The notes beneath the pieces were generated by a model. The model ran no database searches and was not told the origin of the DNA. It saw only the letters and a program-made list of their open reading frames with translations. The translations under genes and the position numbers were made by a program. 55,469 nt of DNA from Bacilli bacterium (lineage in GTDB: Bacteria; Bacillota_I; Bacilli_A; RF39; UBA660): positions 1 to 55,469 of the forward strand of contig JAEDJT010000006.1 in assembly GCA_016296185.1 (NCBI GenBank). The letters are read 5' to 3'. Below, one piece after another: positions 26,040 to 35,166 of the stretch; the stretch's first letter is position 1, and each line of letters starts with the position of its first letter.

Positions 26040-26489
26040 GTGGATTCATATGAAGTAAACAAAGATACAGTTGCTTTAATTCCTAAAGATGGAAAAACTA
26101 TAGTATATGAAGTGGATAAGTCATTTGTTATTAACAACAAACCATTAAAAATAATGGAAGAAAGTTGTGAATATTTTGGAAGTTCATTAGTTGGAAGACA
26201 AGTAGGAACATCTAAATTAATTGGTTTTACTCATAAAGTACCTATTATTGTAGAAGAATCATTTGATTTAATATTTTTTCCTACATTATCACCTAATAAT
26301 AAAGATTGTTCATGGATTTCTTATTCTCATATATTAAAGCCTATAAAACATGAAAATAATACTATTTTAGAGTTAAAAAATGGTAAGAAAATTATGGTAA
26401 ATGTATCTAGTTCTATTATTGATAATCAGCTTTATAGATCATCTAGATTAAAAGAGGTTTTAGTTGATAGAAAAATAGATAAAAAATAG
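26040..26489 (+). CDS. comK: ComK-family competence transcription factor
   Basis: ComK activates DNA-uptake (competence) genes in Bacillus and relatives. The 149-residue protein aligns along the family: DSYEVNKDTVALIP, VYEVDKSFVINNKPLKIMEESCEYFGSSLVGRQ, IGFTHKVPIIVEE, FFPTLSPNNKDCSWISYSHI. It is shorter than Bacillus ComK (about 190 residues), mainly at the C-terminus. I start at GTG 26040 because GGAGG lies nine bases before it; the longer frame begins inside the ribosome site. It stands between dnaN and recF where Bacillus has the S4-domain gene yaaA, which is missing. Terminators flank it on both sides, so it is its own unit, but I see no clear promoter. Confidence 0.88.
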   Translation: MDSYEVNKDTVALIPKDGKTIVYEVDKSFVINNKPLKIMEESCEYFGSSLVGRQVGTSKLIGFTHKVPIIVEESFDLIFFPTLSPNNKDCSWISYSHILKPIKHENNTILELKNGKKIMVNVSSSIIDNQLYRSSRLKEVLVDRKIDKK

Positions 26490-26490
26490 T

Positions 26491-26518
26491 AAAAAAGCTA
26501 CCTAAAGGTAGTTTTTTT
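26491..26518 (+). terminator. Intrinsic terminator after comK
   Basis: CTACC and GGTAG arms with a TAAA loop, extended by A/T pairs, then a T run that abuts the next promoter. Confidence 0.85.
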
Positions 26519-26519
26519 G

Positions 26520-26528
26520 TGGTATAAT
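26520..26528 (+). promoter_or_regulatory. Extended -10 promoter for recF-gyrB-gyrA
   Basis: TGGTATAAT directly after the T run of the comK terminator. A 60-base leader follows, holding a nine-codon ATG frame (26541-26570) and a weak AGTA/TACT hairpin with a T run that could attenuate. Confidence 0.5.
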
Positions 26529-26595
26529 GTTAATTAGGTATGGGAGTACTAAAAAATACTTTTTTTTAATCTATGGACTTAAAAGAGGCTAAATT

Positions 26596-27684
26596 ATGAA
26601 AATCATTAATTTAAAAATGCTAAATTTTAGAAATTATGAAAAGATTGAATTAAGTTTTTCTCCTAACTACAATATTATCTATGGTAATAATGGGGTAGGA
26701 AAGACTAATTTAATTGAAGGTATTTATGTACTTGCTCTAACAAAATCTTTCAGGGGTTCTGTTGATAAAATATTAGTTATGAACAATAAGGACGTATGTA
26801 GGATTGAGGGAGTAGTACGTAATGAATATGAGGATAAGTATAAGATTATCCTTAAAGATAGTGGAAAAAAAGTTAAAATAAATGATTCCAAGGTAGATAA
26901 ACTTAGTGATTATATATCTAAAATCAATGTTGTACTCTTTAATCCTGATGATCTAAGATTTATTAAAGATTCTCCTAGTATTAGACGTAATGCTATTAAT
27001 CTTGAAATATCACAATTAAATAATGTGTATTTAAAAAATCTTAATATGTACAATAAACTATTAAAGCAAAGAAATAGTTATTTAAAAACTATGAATATTA
27101 ATGCTAATAGTTATCCTAGTTATTTAGAAGTTTTAACAGATAAGTTAATTGAATATGGTGAAAAAATATATAATTCTAGAAAAAAATATATTGATTTACT
27201 AAATGATAAATTAGGTAAGTATTATAAAGATATTTGTGATATTGATAACTTAAAATTAGAGTATTCGTCAGATTATAAGAATTTTGATAAAGATAGTGTT
27301 ATTAATAAATATAAAGATAATTTAAATAGAGATATTATTCTAGGAAAGACTTCTTTTGGAGTTCATCATGATGATATTAAATTTAAATTAGATAAATATA
27401 ATATTAAAGATTATGGATCAGAGGGTCAGCAAAAAAATGCAATTATTGCATATAAACTTGCTGAATTGGAAATATTTAAAAAAGTTAAGGGTAATTATCC
27501 AATTTTAATTTTAGATGATTTATTTAGTGAATTAGATATTAATAAAATTAATAATATTCTTAATTTAATTAATGATGACATTCAAACTTTTATAACTGTT
27601 ACTGAGATTGATAAAATTAATTCAAATATTATTAAAAAAAGTAAGTTATTTAAAGTTAATGATGGAAATATTGGGGAGGAATAG
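26596..27684 (+). CDS. recF: DNA replication and repair protein RecF
   Basis: RecF helps load RecA at single-strand gaps with RecO and RecR. The 362-residue SMC-like ATPase has Walker A GNNGVGKT (about 30-37), the signature SEGQQKNAIIAYKLAELE and Walker B PILILDDLFSELD. It lacks the coiled-coil arm of Rad50 or RecN, as expected. It ends one base before gyrB, so translation of the two is coupled. The usual yaaA upstream is absent. Confidence 0.97.
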   Translation: MKIINLKMLNFRNYEKIELSFSPNYNIIYGNNGVGKTNLIEGIYVLALTKSFRGSVDKILVMNNKDVCRIEGVVRNEYEDKYKIILKDSGKKVKINDSKVDKLSDYISKINVVLFNPDDLRFIKDSPSIRRNAINLEISQLNNVYLKNLNMYNKLLKQRNSYLKTMNINANSYPSYLEVLTDKLIEYGEKIYNSRKKYIDLLNDKLGKYYKDICDIDNLKLEYSSDYKNFDKDSVINKYKDNLNRDIILGKTSFGVHHDDIKFKLDKYNIKDYGSEGQQKNAIIAYKLAELEIFKKVKGNYPILILDDLFSELDINKINNILNLINDDIQTFITVTEIDKINSNIIKKSKLFKVNDGNIGEE

Positions 27685-27685
27685 T

Positions 27686-29599
27686 ATGAAAGAAGAATAT
27701 GGAGATAGTGCAATACAAGTACTTGAAGGATTAGAAGCTGTAAGAAAAAGACCTGGTATGTATATTGGTACTACTAGTGAAAGAGGATTACATCATTTAG
27801 TTTGGGAAGTTGTAGATAACGCTGTAGATGAAGCTTTAGCTGGATATTGTGATGATATTGAAGTAATTATTGAAAAAGGTAATGTTATTTCTGTTAGAGA
27901 TGATGGTAGAGGAATGCCAACTGGTATTAATGAAAAAACTGGTAAATCAACTATTGAAACAATATTTACTGTATTACATGCTGGAGGTAAATTCGGCGGT
28001 GGCGGATACAAAGTATCTGGTGGACTACATGGTGTTGGTGCTTCTGTTGTTAATGCTTTATCTGAATGGTTAGAAGTTAGAGTATATAGAGATGGTAATG
28101 TTTATTATCAAAGATTTGAAAATGGTGGACATCCTGTTGGAGATTTAAAAATAATTGATTCTTGCGATAAAGATAGAACAGGAACTACTGTTACATTTAA
28201 AGCAGATCCTGAAATTTTTAGAGAAACTACTGTTTATAATTACGAAACTCTTGCTACTAGATTAGAAGAATTAGCTTTCTTAAATAAAGGATTAAGAATA
28301 ATATTACAAGACTTAAGAGAAGATGAAAAGAAAGATGAATTCGTTTATGAAGGTGGAATTATAGAATTTGTTAAGAAATTAAACAAAGGTAAAAAAGCAA
28401 TTCATGAAGATGTTGTATATGTTGAAGGAGAAGAAGATGGAATAGAAATTGAAGTTGCATTCCAATATAATGAAGATTATACTTCTCAAATTTACTCTTT
28501 TACTAATAATATTAGTACTCATGAAGGTGGTACTCATGAAGATGGTGTTAAAAGAGCTTTAACTAGAATTATTAATAGTTATGGTAAAAATGCTAAATTA
28601 TTAAAAGATAATGATGATCCTTTAACTGGTGATGATGTTAGAGAAGGTTTAACTATGATAGTATCTTGTAAACATCCAGATCCACAATTTGAAGGTCAAA
28701 CTAAAACAAAATTAGGAAATGCTGAAGTTAGAAAAATAGCTGATGAAGTATTTAGTAATGGTTTAGAAAGATTCTTATTAGAAAATCCTGAAGAGTCTAA
28801 ATTAATTATAGAAAAATCTACAACTGCTGCTAGAGCTAGATTAGCTGCTAAAAAAGCTAGAGAATTAACTAGAAGAAAAGGTGACTTAGATGTTACAAAT
28901 TTCTATGGTAAATTATCTGATTGTAAAAGTAAGGATCCTTCTGAATGTGAAATATTCTTAGTCGAAGGGGATTCAGCTGGTGGATCAGCTATTAAAGGTA
29001 GAAATAGTATGACTCAAGCTATTCTTCCTTTAAGAGGTAAAATATTAAATGTTGAAAAAGCTCGATTAGATAGAGCGTTAGGTAATGAAGAAATCAGAAC
29101 TATTATTACTGCATTTGGTACTGGTATTGGTGATGAATTTGATTTATCTAAATTAAGATATAATAAAATAATTATAATGACAGATGCAGATGTTGATGGT
29201 GCACATATTAGAGTATTATTATTAACATTATTCTATAGATTCTTTAGACCTATTGTTGAAGCTGGACATGTATATGCAGCTCAACCACCATTATTCTGTA
29301 TTAAGCATGGTCAAACTATTAAATATGTTCTTGATGAAAAAGAACGTGATGAATATTTAGCTACATTAAAACCTGAAACTAAACGTGATATTTTACGTAT
29401 GAAAGGTTTAGGAGAAATGGATGCTGAAGAATTAAATGAAACAACAATGGATATTGAAAAACGTGTTTTAAGACAAATTACAGTTGAAGATACAAGAGCT
29501 GCTGATGAAGTATTTAGTAAATTAATGGGTGATGAAGTTGAACCTAGAAGACAATTTATTGAAGACAACGCAGTATTTGTACAAAACTTAGATGCATAG
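27686..29599 (+). CDS. gyrB: DNA gyrase subunit B
   Basis: GyrB supplies ATP for negative supercoiling. The 637-residue protein has the GHKL ATPase domain (DNAVDEALAGY, DDGRGMPTGI, GLHGVGASVVNALS), the transducer domain, and the TOPRIM region with EGDSAGGSA and DADVDGAHI, which bind Mg. I use ATG 27686, preceded by GGGGAGGA; the reading frame stays open upstream into recF, but that overlap is an artefact. gyrA follows after 12 bases. Confidence 0.98.
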   Translation: MKEEYGDSAIQVLEGLEAVRKRPGMYIGTTSERGLHHLVWEVVDNAVDEALAGYCDDIEVIIEKGNVISVRDDGRGMPTGINEKTGKSTIETIFTVLHAGGKFGGGGYKVSGGLHGVGASVVNALSEWLEVRVYRDGNVYYQRFENGGHPVGDLKIIDSCDKDRTGTTVTFKADPEIFRETTVYNYETLATRLEELAFLNKGLRIILQDLREDEKKDEFVYEGGIIEFVKKLNKGKKAIHEDVVYVEGEEDGIEIEVAFQYNEDYTSQIYSFTNNISTHEGGTHEDGVKRALTRIINSYGKNAKLLKDNDDPLTGDDVREGLTMIVSCKHPDPQFEGQTKTKLGNAEVRKIADEVFSNGLERFLLENPEESKLIIEKSTTAARARLAAKKARELTRRKGDLDVTNFYGKLSDCKSKDPSECEIFLVEGDSAGGSAIKGRNSMTQAILPLRGKILNVEKARLDRALGNEEIRTIITAFGTGIGDEFDLSKLRYNKIIIMTDADVDGAHIRVLLLTLFYRFFRPIVEAGHVYAAQPPLFCIKHGQTIKYVLDEKERDEYLATLKPETKRDILRMKGLGEMDAEELNETTMDIEKRVLRQITVEDTRAADEVFSKLMGDEVEPRRQFIEDNAVFVQNLDA

Positions 29600-29611
29600 G
29601 AGGTTGATGGT

Positions 29612-32119
29612 ATGGATAGATTAGAACAAAATAATATTGTTAAAGAAGTCAGAGATTCATTCTTAGACTATTCAATGAGTGTTATAGTTGCTCGTGCTTT
29701 ACCAGATTTAAGAGATGGTTTAAAACCTGTTCATAGACGTATTTTATACTCAATGTATGAATCTGGTTATACTCCTGACAAACCTCATAAAAAAAGCGCT
29801 AGAATTGTCGGAGACGTAATGGGAAAATATCATCCACATGGTGATTCAAGTATTTATGAAGCTATGGTTCGTATGGCTCAAGATTTTTCATATAGATATA
29901 TGTTAGTTGATGGTCATGGTAATTTTGGTAATATTGAAGGTTATGGAGCAGCAGCAATGCGTTATACAGAATCTAGACTTTCAAAAATGTCTCTTGAATT
30001 ATTAAGAGATATTAATAAAGAAACTGTTGATATGATTCCTAACTTCGATGACAGTGAAAAAGAACCAGCAATTTTACCTTCAAGATTCCCTAATATTTTA
30101 GTTAATGGAACTATGGGTATTGCTGTAGGTATGGCAACAAATATTCCACCACATAATTTATGTGAAACTATTGATGGTGCTATTGCTGTTATGGATAATC
30201 CTGACATTGAATTAATTGACTTAATGAAAATTGTTCAAGGTCCTGATTTTCCAACAGGTGGTATTATCTTAGGAAATTCTGGAATTAAAAAAGCTTATGA
30301 AACTGGTAGAGGATCTATAACAATTAGAAGTAAAGCTACTATAGAAGAAAAAAATGGAAGACATTATATTGTAGTTGATGAAGTTCCATATGGTGTTAAT
30401 ACTTTAGAATTAAAAAATAAAGTTGCTGAACTTGTTCACAACAAAGTTATAGATGGTATTACTGATTATCATACAGATTTAAAAAATGGTGTTAAAATTA
30501 CTATTACCTTAAAAAAGGATGCTAATCCTCAAATTGTATTAAATCAATTATATAAACATACAGATTTCCAAACAAATTATGGTATTATTTTCTTAATGTT
30601 AGATCAAGGTGTTCCTAAAACACTTGGTTTAAGAGATATATTATATAAATATATTGAATATCAAAAAGAAATTATTATTAGAAGAACTAGATATGATTTA
30701 AGAAAAGCTGAAGAAAGAGCTCATATTTTAGAAGGTTTAAAAATTGCTTTAGATAATATTGATGAAGTAGTTAAATTAATTAGAGCTTCTAAGAGTGATC
30801 AAGAAGCTAAAGATCAATTAATGAGTAGATTCGGTTTAGATGAAATTCAATCTCAAGCTATTTTAGATATGAGATTACGTAGATTAACTGGATTAGAAAG
30901 AGATAAGATTGAAGCAGAATTAGCTGAACTTATCAACAAGATAAACGAATTCAGGGCTATTTTAGCAAGTGAAGAAAAAGTTAAAAATATTATTAGAGAA
31001 GAAATGACAGAAATAAAAAATAGATTCGGTGATGAACGTAGAACTAAGATTGATATGACTGCCATAGATTATATTGAAGATGAATCTTTAATTCCTGATG
31101 AAAATGTTATGATTACATTAACTAATAAAGGATACATTAAGAGAACTACATCTGATACTTTCAAAGCTCAAAATAGAGGTGGAGTTGGTATTAAAGGTAT
31201 GTCTACTAATGAAGAAGATTTTGTTGAACATATGATTAATATTCAAACACATGATTATGTATTATTCTTTACTAATAAAGGTAAAGTTTATAGAATGAAA
31301 GGATACGAAATTCCTGAATTTAGTAGACAATCTAAAGGATTACCAGTTGTTAATCTATTACCTATTGAAAAAGGTGAAATGGTTAATTCAGTAATTAAAA
31401 TTAGTAAAGAAGAAGAAGTTAATAACTTATTATTTGTTACTAAACAAGGTTTAGTTAAGAGAACTGCTATTGCTGAGTTTAACAATATTCGTCAAAGTGG
31501 TAAGATTTGTATCACATTAAAAGAAGACGATGAATTAATGTCAGTTAAGAAAACTAATGGTGATGATTTAGTTTTAATCGGATCAAGTAATGGTAGAATG
31601 GTTAAATTTAATGAAAAAGACGCTCGTATAATGGGTAGAACTGCTTCAGGAGTAAAAGGTATTGAATTAGATGATTCGACTTGCCTTGGGGCTGAAATCG
31701 CGTCAGAAGATGATAAGATTTTAATCATTACTAAGAACGGTTACGGAAAACAAACACTTGTTCGTGAATTTAGAGAAACTAAACGTGGTAGTAAAGGTGT
31801 TAAAGCATTAAATGTTACTGATAAAAATGGTGATTTAGCTGCATTTAAGCTATCTAGACCAGATGCTGATATGATTATTATTACTGATGCTGGTATGGTT
31901 ATGAGAATGTCTTTAGATCAAGTAAATACTTTAAGTAGAGTTACTCAAGGTGTAAGATTAATGAAATTAAAAGATGATAGTACTATAGCTACAGTAAGTA
32001 TAGTTGATAAAGAAAAAGATGATGAAATAATAGAAAGTGAAGAAGTTATCAACAGTGAAAACATTGAAAACAATAATCAAGTTATTGAATCTGTAGAAAA
32101 TACTAACAACGAAGAATAA
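29612..32119 (+). CDS. gyrA: DNA gyrase subunit A
   Basis: GyrA cuts and rejoins DNA. The 835-residue protein has the catalytic tyrosine in AAAMRYTESRLSKM (about 112-125), the quinolone region HPHGDSSIYEAMVRM with the susceptible-type serine at the position equivalent to Ser83, and a C-terminal beta-pinwheel with QNRGGVGIKG, the GyrA box that separates gyrase from topoisomerase IV. The last 35 residues are an acidic tail (EKDDEIIESEEV...). AGGAGG lies eight bases before the ATG. Confidence 0.98.
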   Translation: MDRLEQNNIVKEVRDSFLDYSMSVIVARALPDLRDGLKPVHRRILYSMYESGYTPDKPHKKSARIVGDVMGKYHPHGDSSIYEAMVRMAQDFSYRYMLVDGHGNFGNIEGYGAAAMRYTESRLSKMSLELLRDINKETVDMIPNFDDSEKEPAILPSRFPNILVNGTMGIAVGMATNIPPHNLCETIDGAIAVMDNPDIELIDLMKIVQGPDFPTGGIILGNSGIKKAYETGRGSITIRSKATIEEKNGRHYIVVDEVPYGVNTLELKNKVAELVHNKVIDGITDYHTDLKNGVKITITLKKDANPQIVLNQLYKHTDFQTNYGIIFLMLDQGVPKTLGLRDILYKYIEYQKEIIIRRTRYDLRKAEERAHILEGLKIALDNIDEVVKLIRASKSDQEAKDQLMSRFGLDEIQSQAILDMRLRRLTGLERDKIEAELAELINKINEFRAILASEEKVKNIIREEMTEIKNRFGDERRTKIDMTAIDYIEDESLIPDENVMITLTNKGYIKRTTSDTFKAQNRGGVGIKGMSTNEEDFVEHMINIQTHDYVLFFTNKGKVYRMKGYEIPEFSRQSKGLPVVNLLPIEKGEMVNSVIKISKEEEVNNLLFVTKQGLVKRTAIAEFNNIRQSGKICITLKEDDELMSVKKTNGDDLVLIGSSNGRMVKFNEKDARIMGRTASGVKGIELDDSTCLGAEIASEDDKILIITKNGYGKQTLVREFRETKRGSKGVKALNVTDKNGDLAAFKLSRPDADMIIITDAGMVMRMSLDQVNTLSRVTQGVRLMKLKDDSTIATVSIVDKEKDDEIIESEEVINSENIENNNQVIESVENTNNEE

Positions 32120-32122
32120 TTT

Positions 32123-32151
32123 AAAGAAGAATTGTTTAATTCTTCTTTTTT
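32123..32151 (+). terminator. Intrinsic terminator after gyrA
   Basis: AAAGAAGAATT and AATTCTTCTTT arms with a GTTT loop, then a T run. A Noc-type site begins directly after it. Confidence 0.92.
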
Positions 32152-32165
32152 ATTTCCTGGGAAAT
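32152..32165. promoter_or_regulatory. Noc-binding site, one mismatch
   Basis: ATTTCCTGGGAAAT differs from the Bacillus Noc consensus at one base and directly follows the gyrA terminator. Confidence 0.65.
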
Positions 32166-32358
32166 AATTTTAAATACAATTTATTATATTTTTTATATAT
32201 ATTTCCCATTATTTTTTTGTATAATTATTTTTGATTTTTTCCTAAAATACGGGAAATATTTTGTTTTTTTTGCTAATTTTATGTTTTGTATTTGGAAACG
32301 AAGTATATTTAGGTGATTAGTTGTATGTTTTGTTTCTTGTTACGGATACATTTTTTTA

Positions 32359-32374
32359 TGTTTCACGTGAAACG
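32359..32374. promoter_or_regulatory. parS site 1
   Basis: TGTTTCACGTGAAACG matches the universal ParB site TGTTTCACGTGAAACA at 15 of 16 bases. Confidence 0.93.
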
Positions 32375-32419
32375 TTGTTGATTATTTTTTATAAATCATA
32401 TTATTTATATTTTTTATGT

Positions 32420-32465
32420 AATAATATTTTATGATTTTATTTAATAATATTTTATGATTTTATTT
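32420..32465 (+). repeat. Tandem duplication of a 23-bp AT-rich unit
   Basis: Two identical 23-base copies (32420-32442, 32443-32465), beginning AATAATATTTTATG, lie between parS sites 1 and 2. Confidence 0.85.
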
Positions 32466-32480
32466 AATAGATAAAATTAA

Positions 32481-32496
32481 TGTTTCACGTGAAACT
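32481..32496. promoter_or_regulatory. parS site 2
   Basis: TGTTTCACGTGAAACT, 15 of 16 bases of the parS consensus. Confidence 0.93.
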
Positions 32497-32534
32497 ATAT
32501 TTTAAATTATTAACTATTAAATATACGTTTATAA

Positions 32535-32582
<48 letters not shown>

Positions 32583-32623
32583 TTATCAGATTCTATTATT
32601 TATAAATTGGATTATTGTTTACA

Positions 32624-32639
32624 TGTTTCACGTGAAACG
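32624..32639. promoter_or_regulatory. parS site 3
   Basis: TGTTTCACGTGAAACG, 15 of 16 bases of the parS consensus, just upstream of the SRP RNA promoter. Confidence 0.93.
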
Positions 32640-32651
32640 TATAAATTGTTA

Positions 32652-32680
32652 TTGATTTTTATTTATCTATTTGATAATAT
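32652..32680 (+). promoter_or_regulatory. Promoter of the SRP RNA gene
   Basis: TTGATT (32652-32657), a 17-base spacer and TAATAT (32675-32680), about 5-7 bases before the predicted RNA start. Confidence 0.6.
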
Positions 32681-32684
32681 ATGT

Positions 32685-32764
32685 ACGTGCAACAAATATA
32701 TTGTAACCTGGTCAGGATCGGAAGATAGCAGCCACATCAATCTCTGTTTGTGTGCACTTTTTTT
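32685..32764 (+). ncRNA. ffs: Small signal recognition particle RNA (4.5S type)
   Basis: The SRP RNA binds Ffh and targets nascent membrane proteins. The invariant domain IV is present at about 32708-32733: GGTCAGGATCGGAAGATAGC then AGCC, with the GGAA tetraloop and asymmetric loop that Ffh binds. Flanking GTGCAACAAA and TTTGTGTGCAC pair into the basal stem, and a seven-base T run ends it. The hairpin is short, about 75-80 nt, without an Alu domain. Position before tadA and dnaX is the usual Firmicute one. Confidence 0.92.
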
Positions 32765-32777
32765 ATGGGTGATTTAT

Positions 32778-33203
32778 ATGAATGATAATTTGATTAGTAT
32801 TTTAGATACTTTATCAACTGCAGCTGAAGAGGCATTTAGTTTAAATGAAATTCCTGTAGCTGCAGTTGTAGTTGATAAAAATAATAATATAGTAGGTATT
32901 GGATCTAATAACAGACAAAATAATAAGAGTGTTATAGGACATGCTGAAATATTAGCTATATTAGATGCTGAAAATAATATTGGAGATTGGCGTCTAGATG
33001 GTTATGATATGTATGTTACTTTGGAACCATGTCATATGTGTATTGAAGTTATTAAGGAATCTAGACTAGATAATATTTATTATATTTGTAATGGTAAATG
33101 TTTAGATGATTTACCTTCTAATTTTATTAAATTAAATAATATTAATGAATATGAATATAAATTTAATAATTTATTAACATCTTTTTTTGATAATATGAGG
33201 TAA
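32778..33203 (+). CDS. tadA: tRNA-specific adenosine deaminase TadA
   Basis: TadA deaminates A34 to inosine in tRNA-Arg(ACG). The 141-residue protein has the zinc site HAE (H55, E57) and PCHMC (C85, C88) of the cytidine-deaminase fold. I start at ATG 32778 after GGGTGAT; the open frame extends upstream through the SRP RNA and a parS site, which rules out the longer version. A hairpin overlapping its stop ends the transcript before dnaX. Confidence 0.95.
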   Translation: MNDNLISILDTLSTAAEEAFSLNEIPVAAVVVDKNNNIVGIGSNNRQNNKSVIGHAEILAILDAENNIGDWRLDGYDMYVTLEPCHMCIEVIKESRLDNIYYICNGKCLDDLPSNFIKLNNINEYEYKFNNLLTSFFDNMR

Positions 33204-33217
33204 CAACCTCTTTTTTT
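33197..33217 (+). terminator. Intrinsic terminator after tadA
   Basis: GAGGT and ACCTC arms with a four-base loop and seven T residues, overlapping the tadA stop codon. Confidence 0.85.
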
Positions 33218-33218
33218 G

Positions 33219-33235
33219 TGTTATAATTATCCACA
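33219..33235 (+). promoter_or_regulatory. dnaX promoter overlapped by a consensus DnaA box
   Basis: Extended -10 TGTTATAAT (33219-33227) follows the tadA terminator T run. The perfect DnaA box TTATCCACA (33227-33235) shares its last base and covers the predicted start, so DnaA could repress or sense dnaX transcription. Confidence 0.6.
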
Positions 33236-33249
33236 GGGAGGTTATAAAC

Positions 33250-34851
33250 ATGAGTTATAAAGTTTTATATAGAAAATATAGACCAGATAGTTTTGATTCT
33301 GTTGTGGGTCAAGATTATACTGTTAAAATGCTTAAAAATGCTATTTCTTCTGGGAAACATGCACATGCTTATATATTTACTGGACCTCGTGGAACAGGTA
33401 AAACAAGTTCTGCAAAGATCTTTGCTAAGGCTTTAAATTGTTTAAATCCTAGTGATGGAAATCCTTGTAATTATTGTGAATCTTGTTTAAGTTTCAAGGA
33501 AAATCCAGATATCATTGAAATCGATGCTGCATCAAATAACGGAGTTGATGAAATTAGAGAACTTATCAACAACGTGAAGTTGGTACCATCTAGTTCTAAA
33601 TATAAAATTTATATTATTGATGAAGTACATATGCTTTCTCAAAGTGCTTTTAATGCTTTATTATTAACTTTAGAGGAACCACCAGAACATGTAGTATTTG
33701 TTTTAGCTACTACTGATATTCAAAATGTTCCTATTACAATTTTATCTAGATGTCAAAGATTCGATTTTAAACCTATTAGTATGGATTGTTTAGTTAATCG
33801 TTTATCTTATGTTTGTAAGGAAGAAAATATTAATATTACTGATGATGCTATTAGGGAAATATCTATACTTTCTGCTGGCGGTTTGAGAGATGCTTTAGGT
33901 ATGTTAGATCAATTATCTTCTGATGAAGGTGAAATTACTATTGATAGTGTTTCTAATTATTTTGGTTCTATTTCCCCACAAGTTATTAATGAGTTATTAA
34001 CAAGTATAGATAAATCTGATTTTGATTCTTTCAGTAATATTATGGGAAATATAAAAAATAGCGGAACTAATTATACTGTTTTTATTGAAAAGCTTATTTA
34101 TGAATTAAGAAAAATAGCAGTTCAATTAAAAGCTGGTAGTACAGAATATAATTTCCTTTTTGAAGATGTTTTCAATATGGTATTTGATTTGAATGAATGT
34201 TTATGTAATATAAATATTAATATTGATCCTTATGTTTTAATTGAAATTTGTTTATTAAAATATATTAATCGTGAAACTTCTATTCCTGCTTATTCTTTAA
34301 ATTCTAATACTACTAATTTAATTAAAGATGAGATTAAAGAAAAGAAAGTTGTTGAAAAGAAGAAAGTTATTAACAAGAAAGAATTACTTTTTGATAAAAA
34401 TACTAGAATTAATAATTGTTTATGTGAATGTAGTAAAGAAATGAAGTTATCAACAAATGATACATGGAAGGAATTTATTAATTATTCTCTTAAAAATGAT
34501 AAATCTATTGCTTCTTTGTTAGCCGATACGTTTGTTCAAGCTGCTTCTGGGAAATATATTATTATTTCTAATAAGTTTGATAATATAAATGATTCTATTA
34601 ATTTAAATATTCCTAGTATTGAAAAATTGTTTAATATTTTTTCGGGAAATGATATTAGAATAGTTTCTTTATCTGAAAATGAATGGAAAAAAGAAGCTAT
34701 TAATTATAAAAAAAATAAGGATAAAGGTGTTGTTTATTCTTTAATTGATGAGGTTATTAATTATTCTGATGGAAATAATGATATAATTAGTAATGAAGAA
34801 AACATTTTAGATGTAGCTAGTAATGTATTTGGCTCATTTGATGTTGAATAA
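33250..34851 (+). CDS. dnaX: DNA polymerase III gamma/tau subunit
   Basis: DnaX is the clamp-loader motor. The 533-residue protein has Walker A GPRGTGKTSSAK (about 45), a zinc site CNYCESC, the DEVHMLS Walker B region and the SRC sensor (LSRCQRFDF). Domains I-III span about 1-360; the rest is a variable tau tail rich in Lys, Asn and Asp. I saw no clear slippery A-tract to make a gamma form. GGGAGG precedes the ATG. It starts the dnaX-ebfC-recR-bofA-holB run. Confidence 0.97.
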   Translation: MSYKVLYRKYRPDSFDSVVGQDYTVKMLKNAISSGKHAHAYIFTGPRGTGKTSSAKIFAKALNCLNPSDGNPCNYCESCLSFKENPDIIEIDAASNNGVDEIRELINNVKLVPSSSKYKIYIIDEVHMLSQSAFNALLLTLEEPPEHVVFVLATTDIQNVPITILSRCQRFDFKPISMDCLVNRLSYVCKEENINITDDAIREISILSAGGLRDALGMLDQLSSDEGEITIDSVSNYFGSISPQVINELLTSIDKSDFDSFSNIMGNIKNSGTNYTVFIEKLIYELRKIAVQLKAGSTEYNFLFEDVFNMVFDLNECLCNININIDPYVLIEICLLKYINRETSIPAYSLNSNTTNLIKDEIKEKKVVEKKKVINKKELLFDKNTRINNCLCECSKEMKLSTNDTWKEFINYSLKNDKSIASLLADTFVQAASGKYIIISNKFDNINDSINLNIPSIEKLFNIFSGNDIRIVSLSENEWKKEAINYKKNKDKGVVYSLIDEVINYSDGNNDIISNEENILDVASNVFGSFDVE

Positions 34852-34869
34852 TAGAAAGAAGGTTTTTAT

Positions 34870-35166
34870 ATGAATATGCAAGCTTTAATGCAACAAGCTC
34901 AAAAAATGCAAAGAGATTTAACTAAAAAGAAAGATGAATTAAATAAAAAGGAGTTTAATGGCACTTCAGAATTAGTAGATGTTGTTTTTACTGGTGATAA
35001 AAAGTTAGTTTCAGTTAATATTAAAGAAGCTGATATAACATCTGATGATAAAGAAATTTTAGAAGATATGATTACTATTGCTGTTAATGATGCAATGAAA
35101 AAAATTGATAAAGAAACTGAATCTATGTTAGGTGCTTATGGTAATCAATTTGGTGGATTATTTTAA
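34870..35166 (+). CDS. ebfC: YbaB/EbfC nucleoid-associated protein
   Basis: A 98-residue DNA-binding protein with the YbaB/EbfC pattern: MNMQALMQQAQKMQRDLTKKK helix, central strands (VDVVFTGDKKLVSVNIKEADI) and a C-terminal helix with AVNDAMKKIDKETESMLG. Members form dimers that coat or bend DNA. It lies between dnaX and recR as in nearly all bacteria, and its stop overlaps the recR start by one base. Confidence 0.93.
   Translation: MNMQALMQQAQKMQRDLTKKKDELNKKEFNGTSELVDVVFTGDKKLVSVNIKEADITSDDKEILEDMITIAVNDAMKKIDKETESMLGAYGNQFGGLF

Noticed and set aside
32607..32777. N-terminal extension of tadA
   Set aside because: It runs through parS site 3 and the whole SRP RNA gene; a normal ribosome site precedes ATG 32778.
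34636..34650. Noc-type half site inside dnaX (TTCGGGAAAT)
   Set aside because: Three or more mismatches in the palindrome and it lies in coding sequence; similar half sites occur by chance in several genes.
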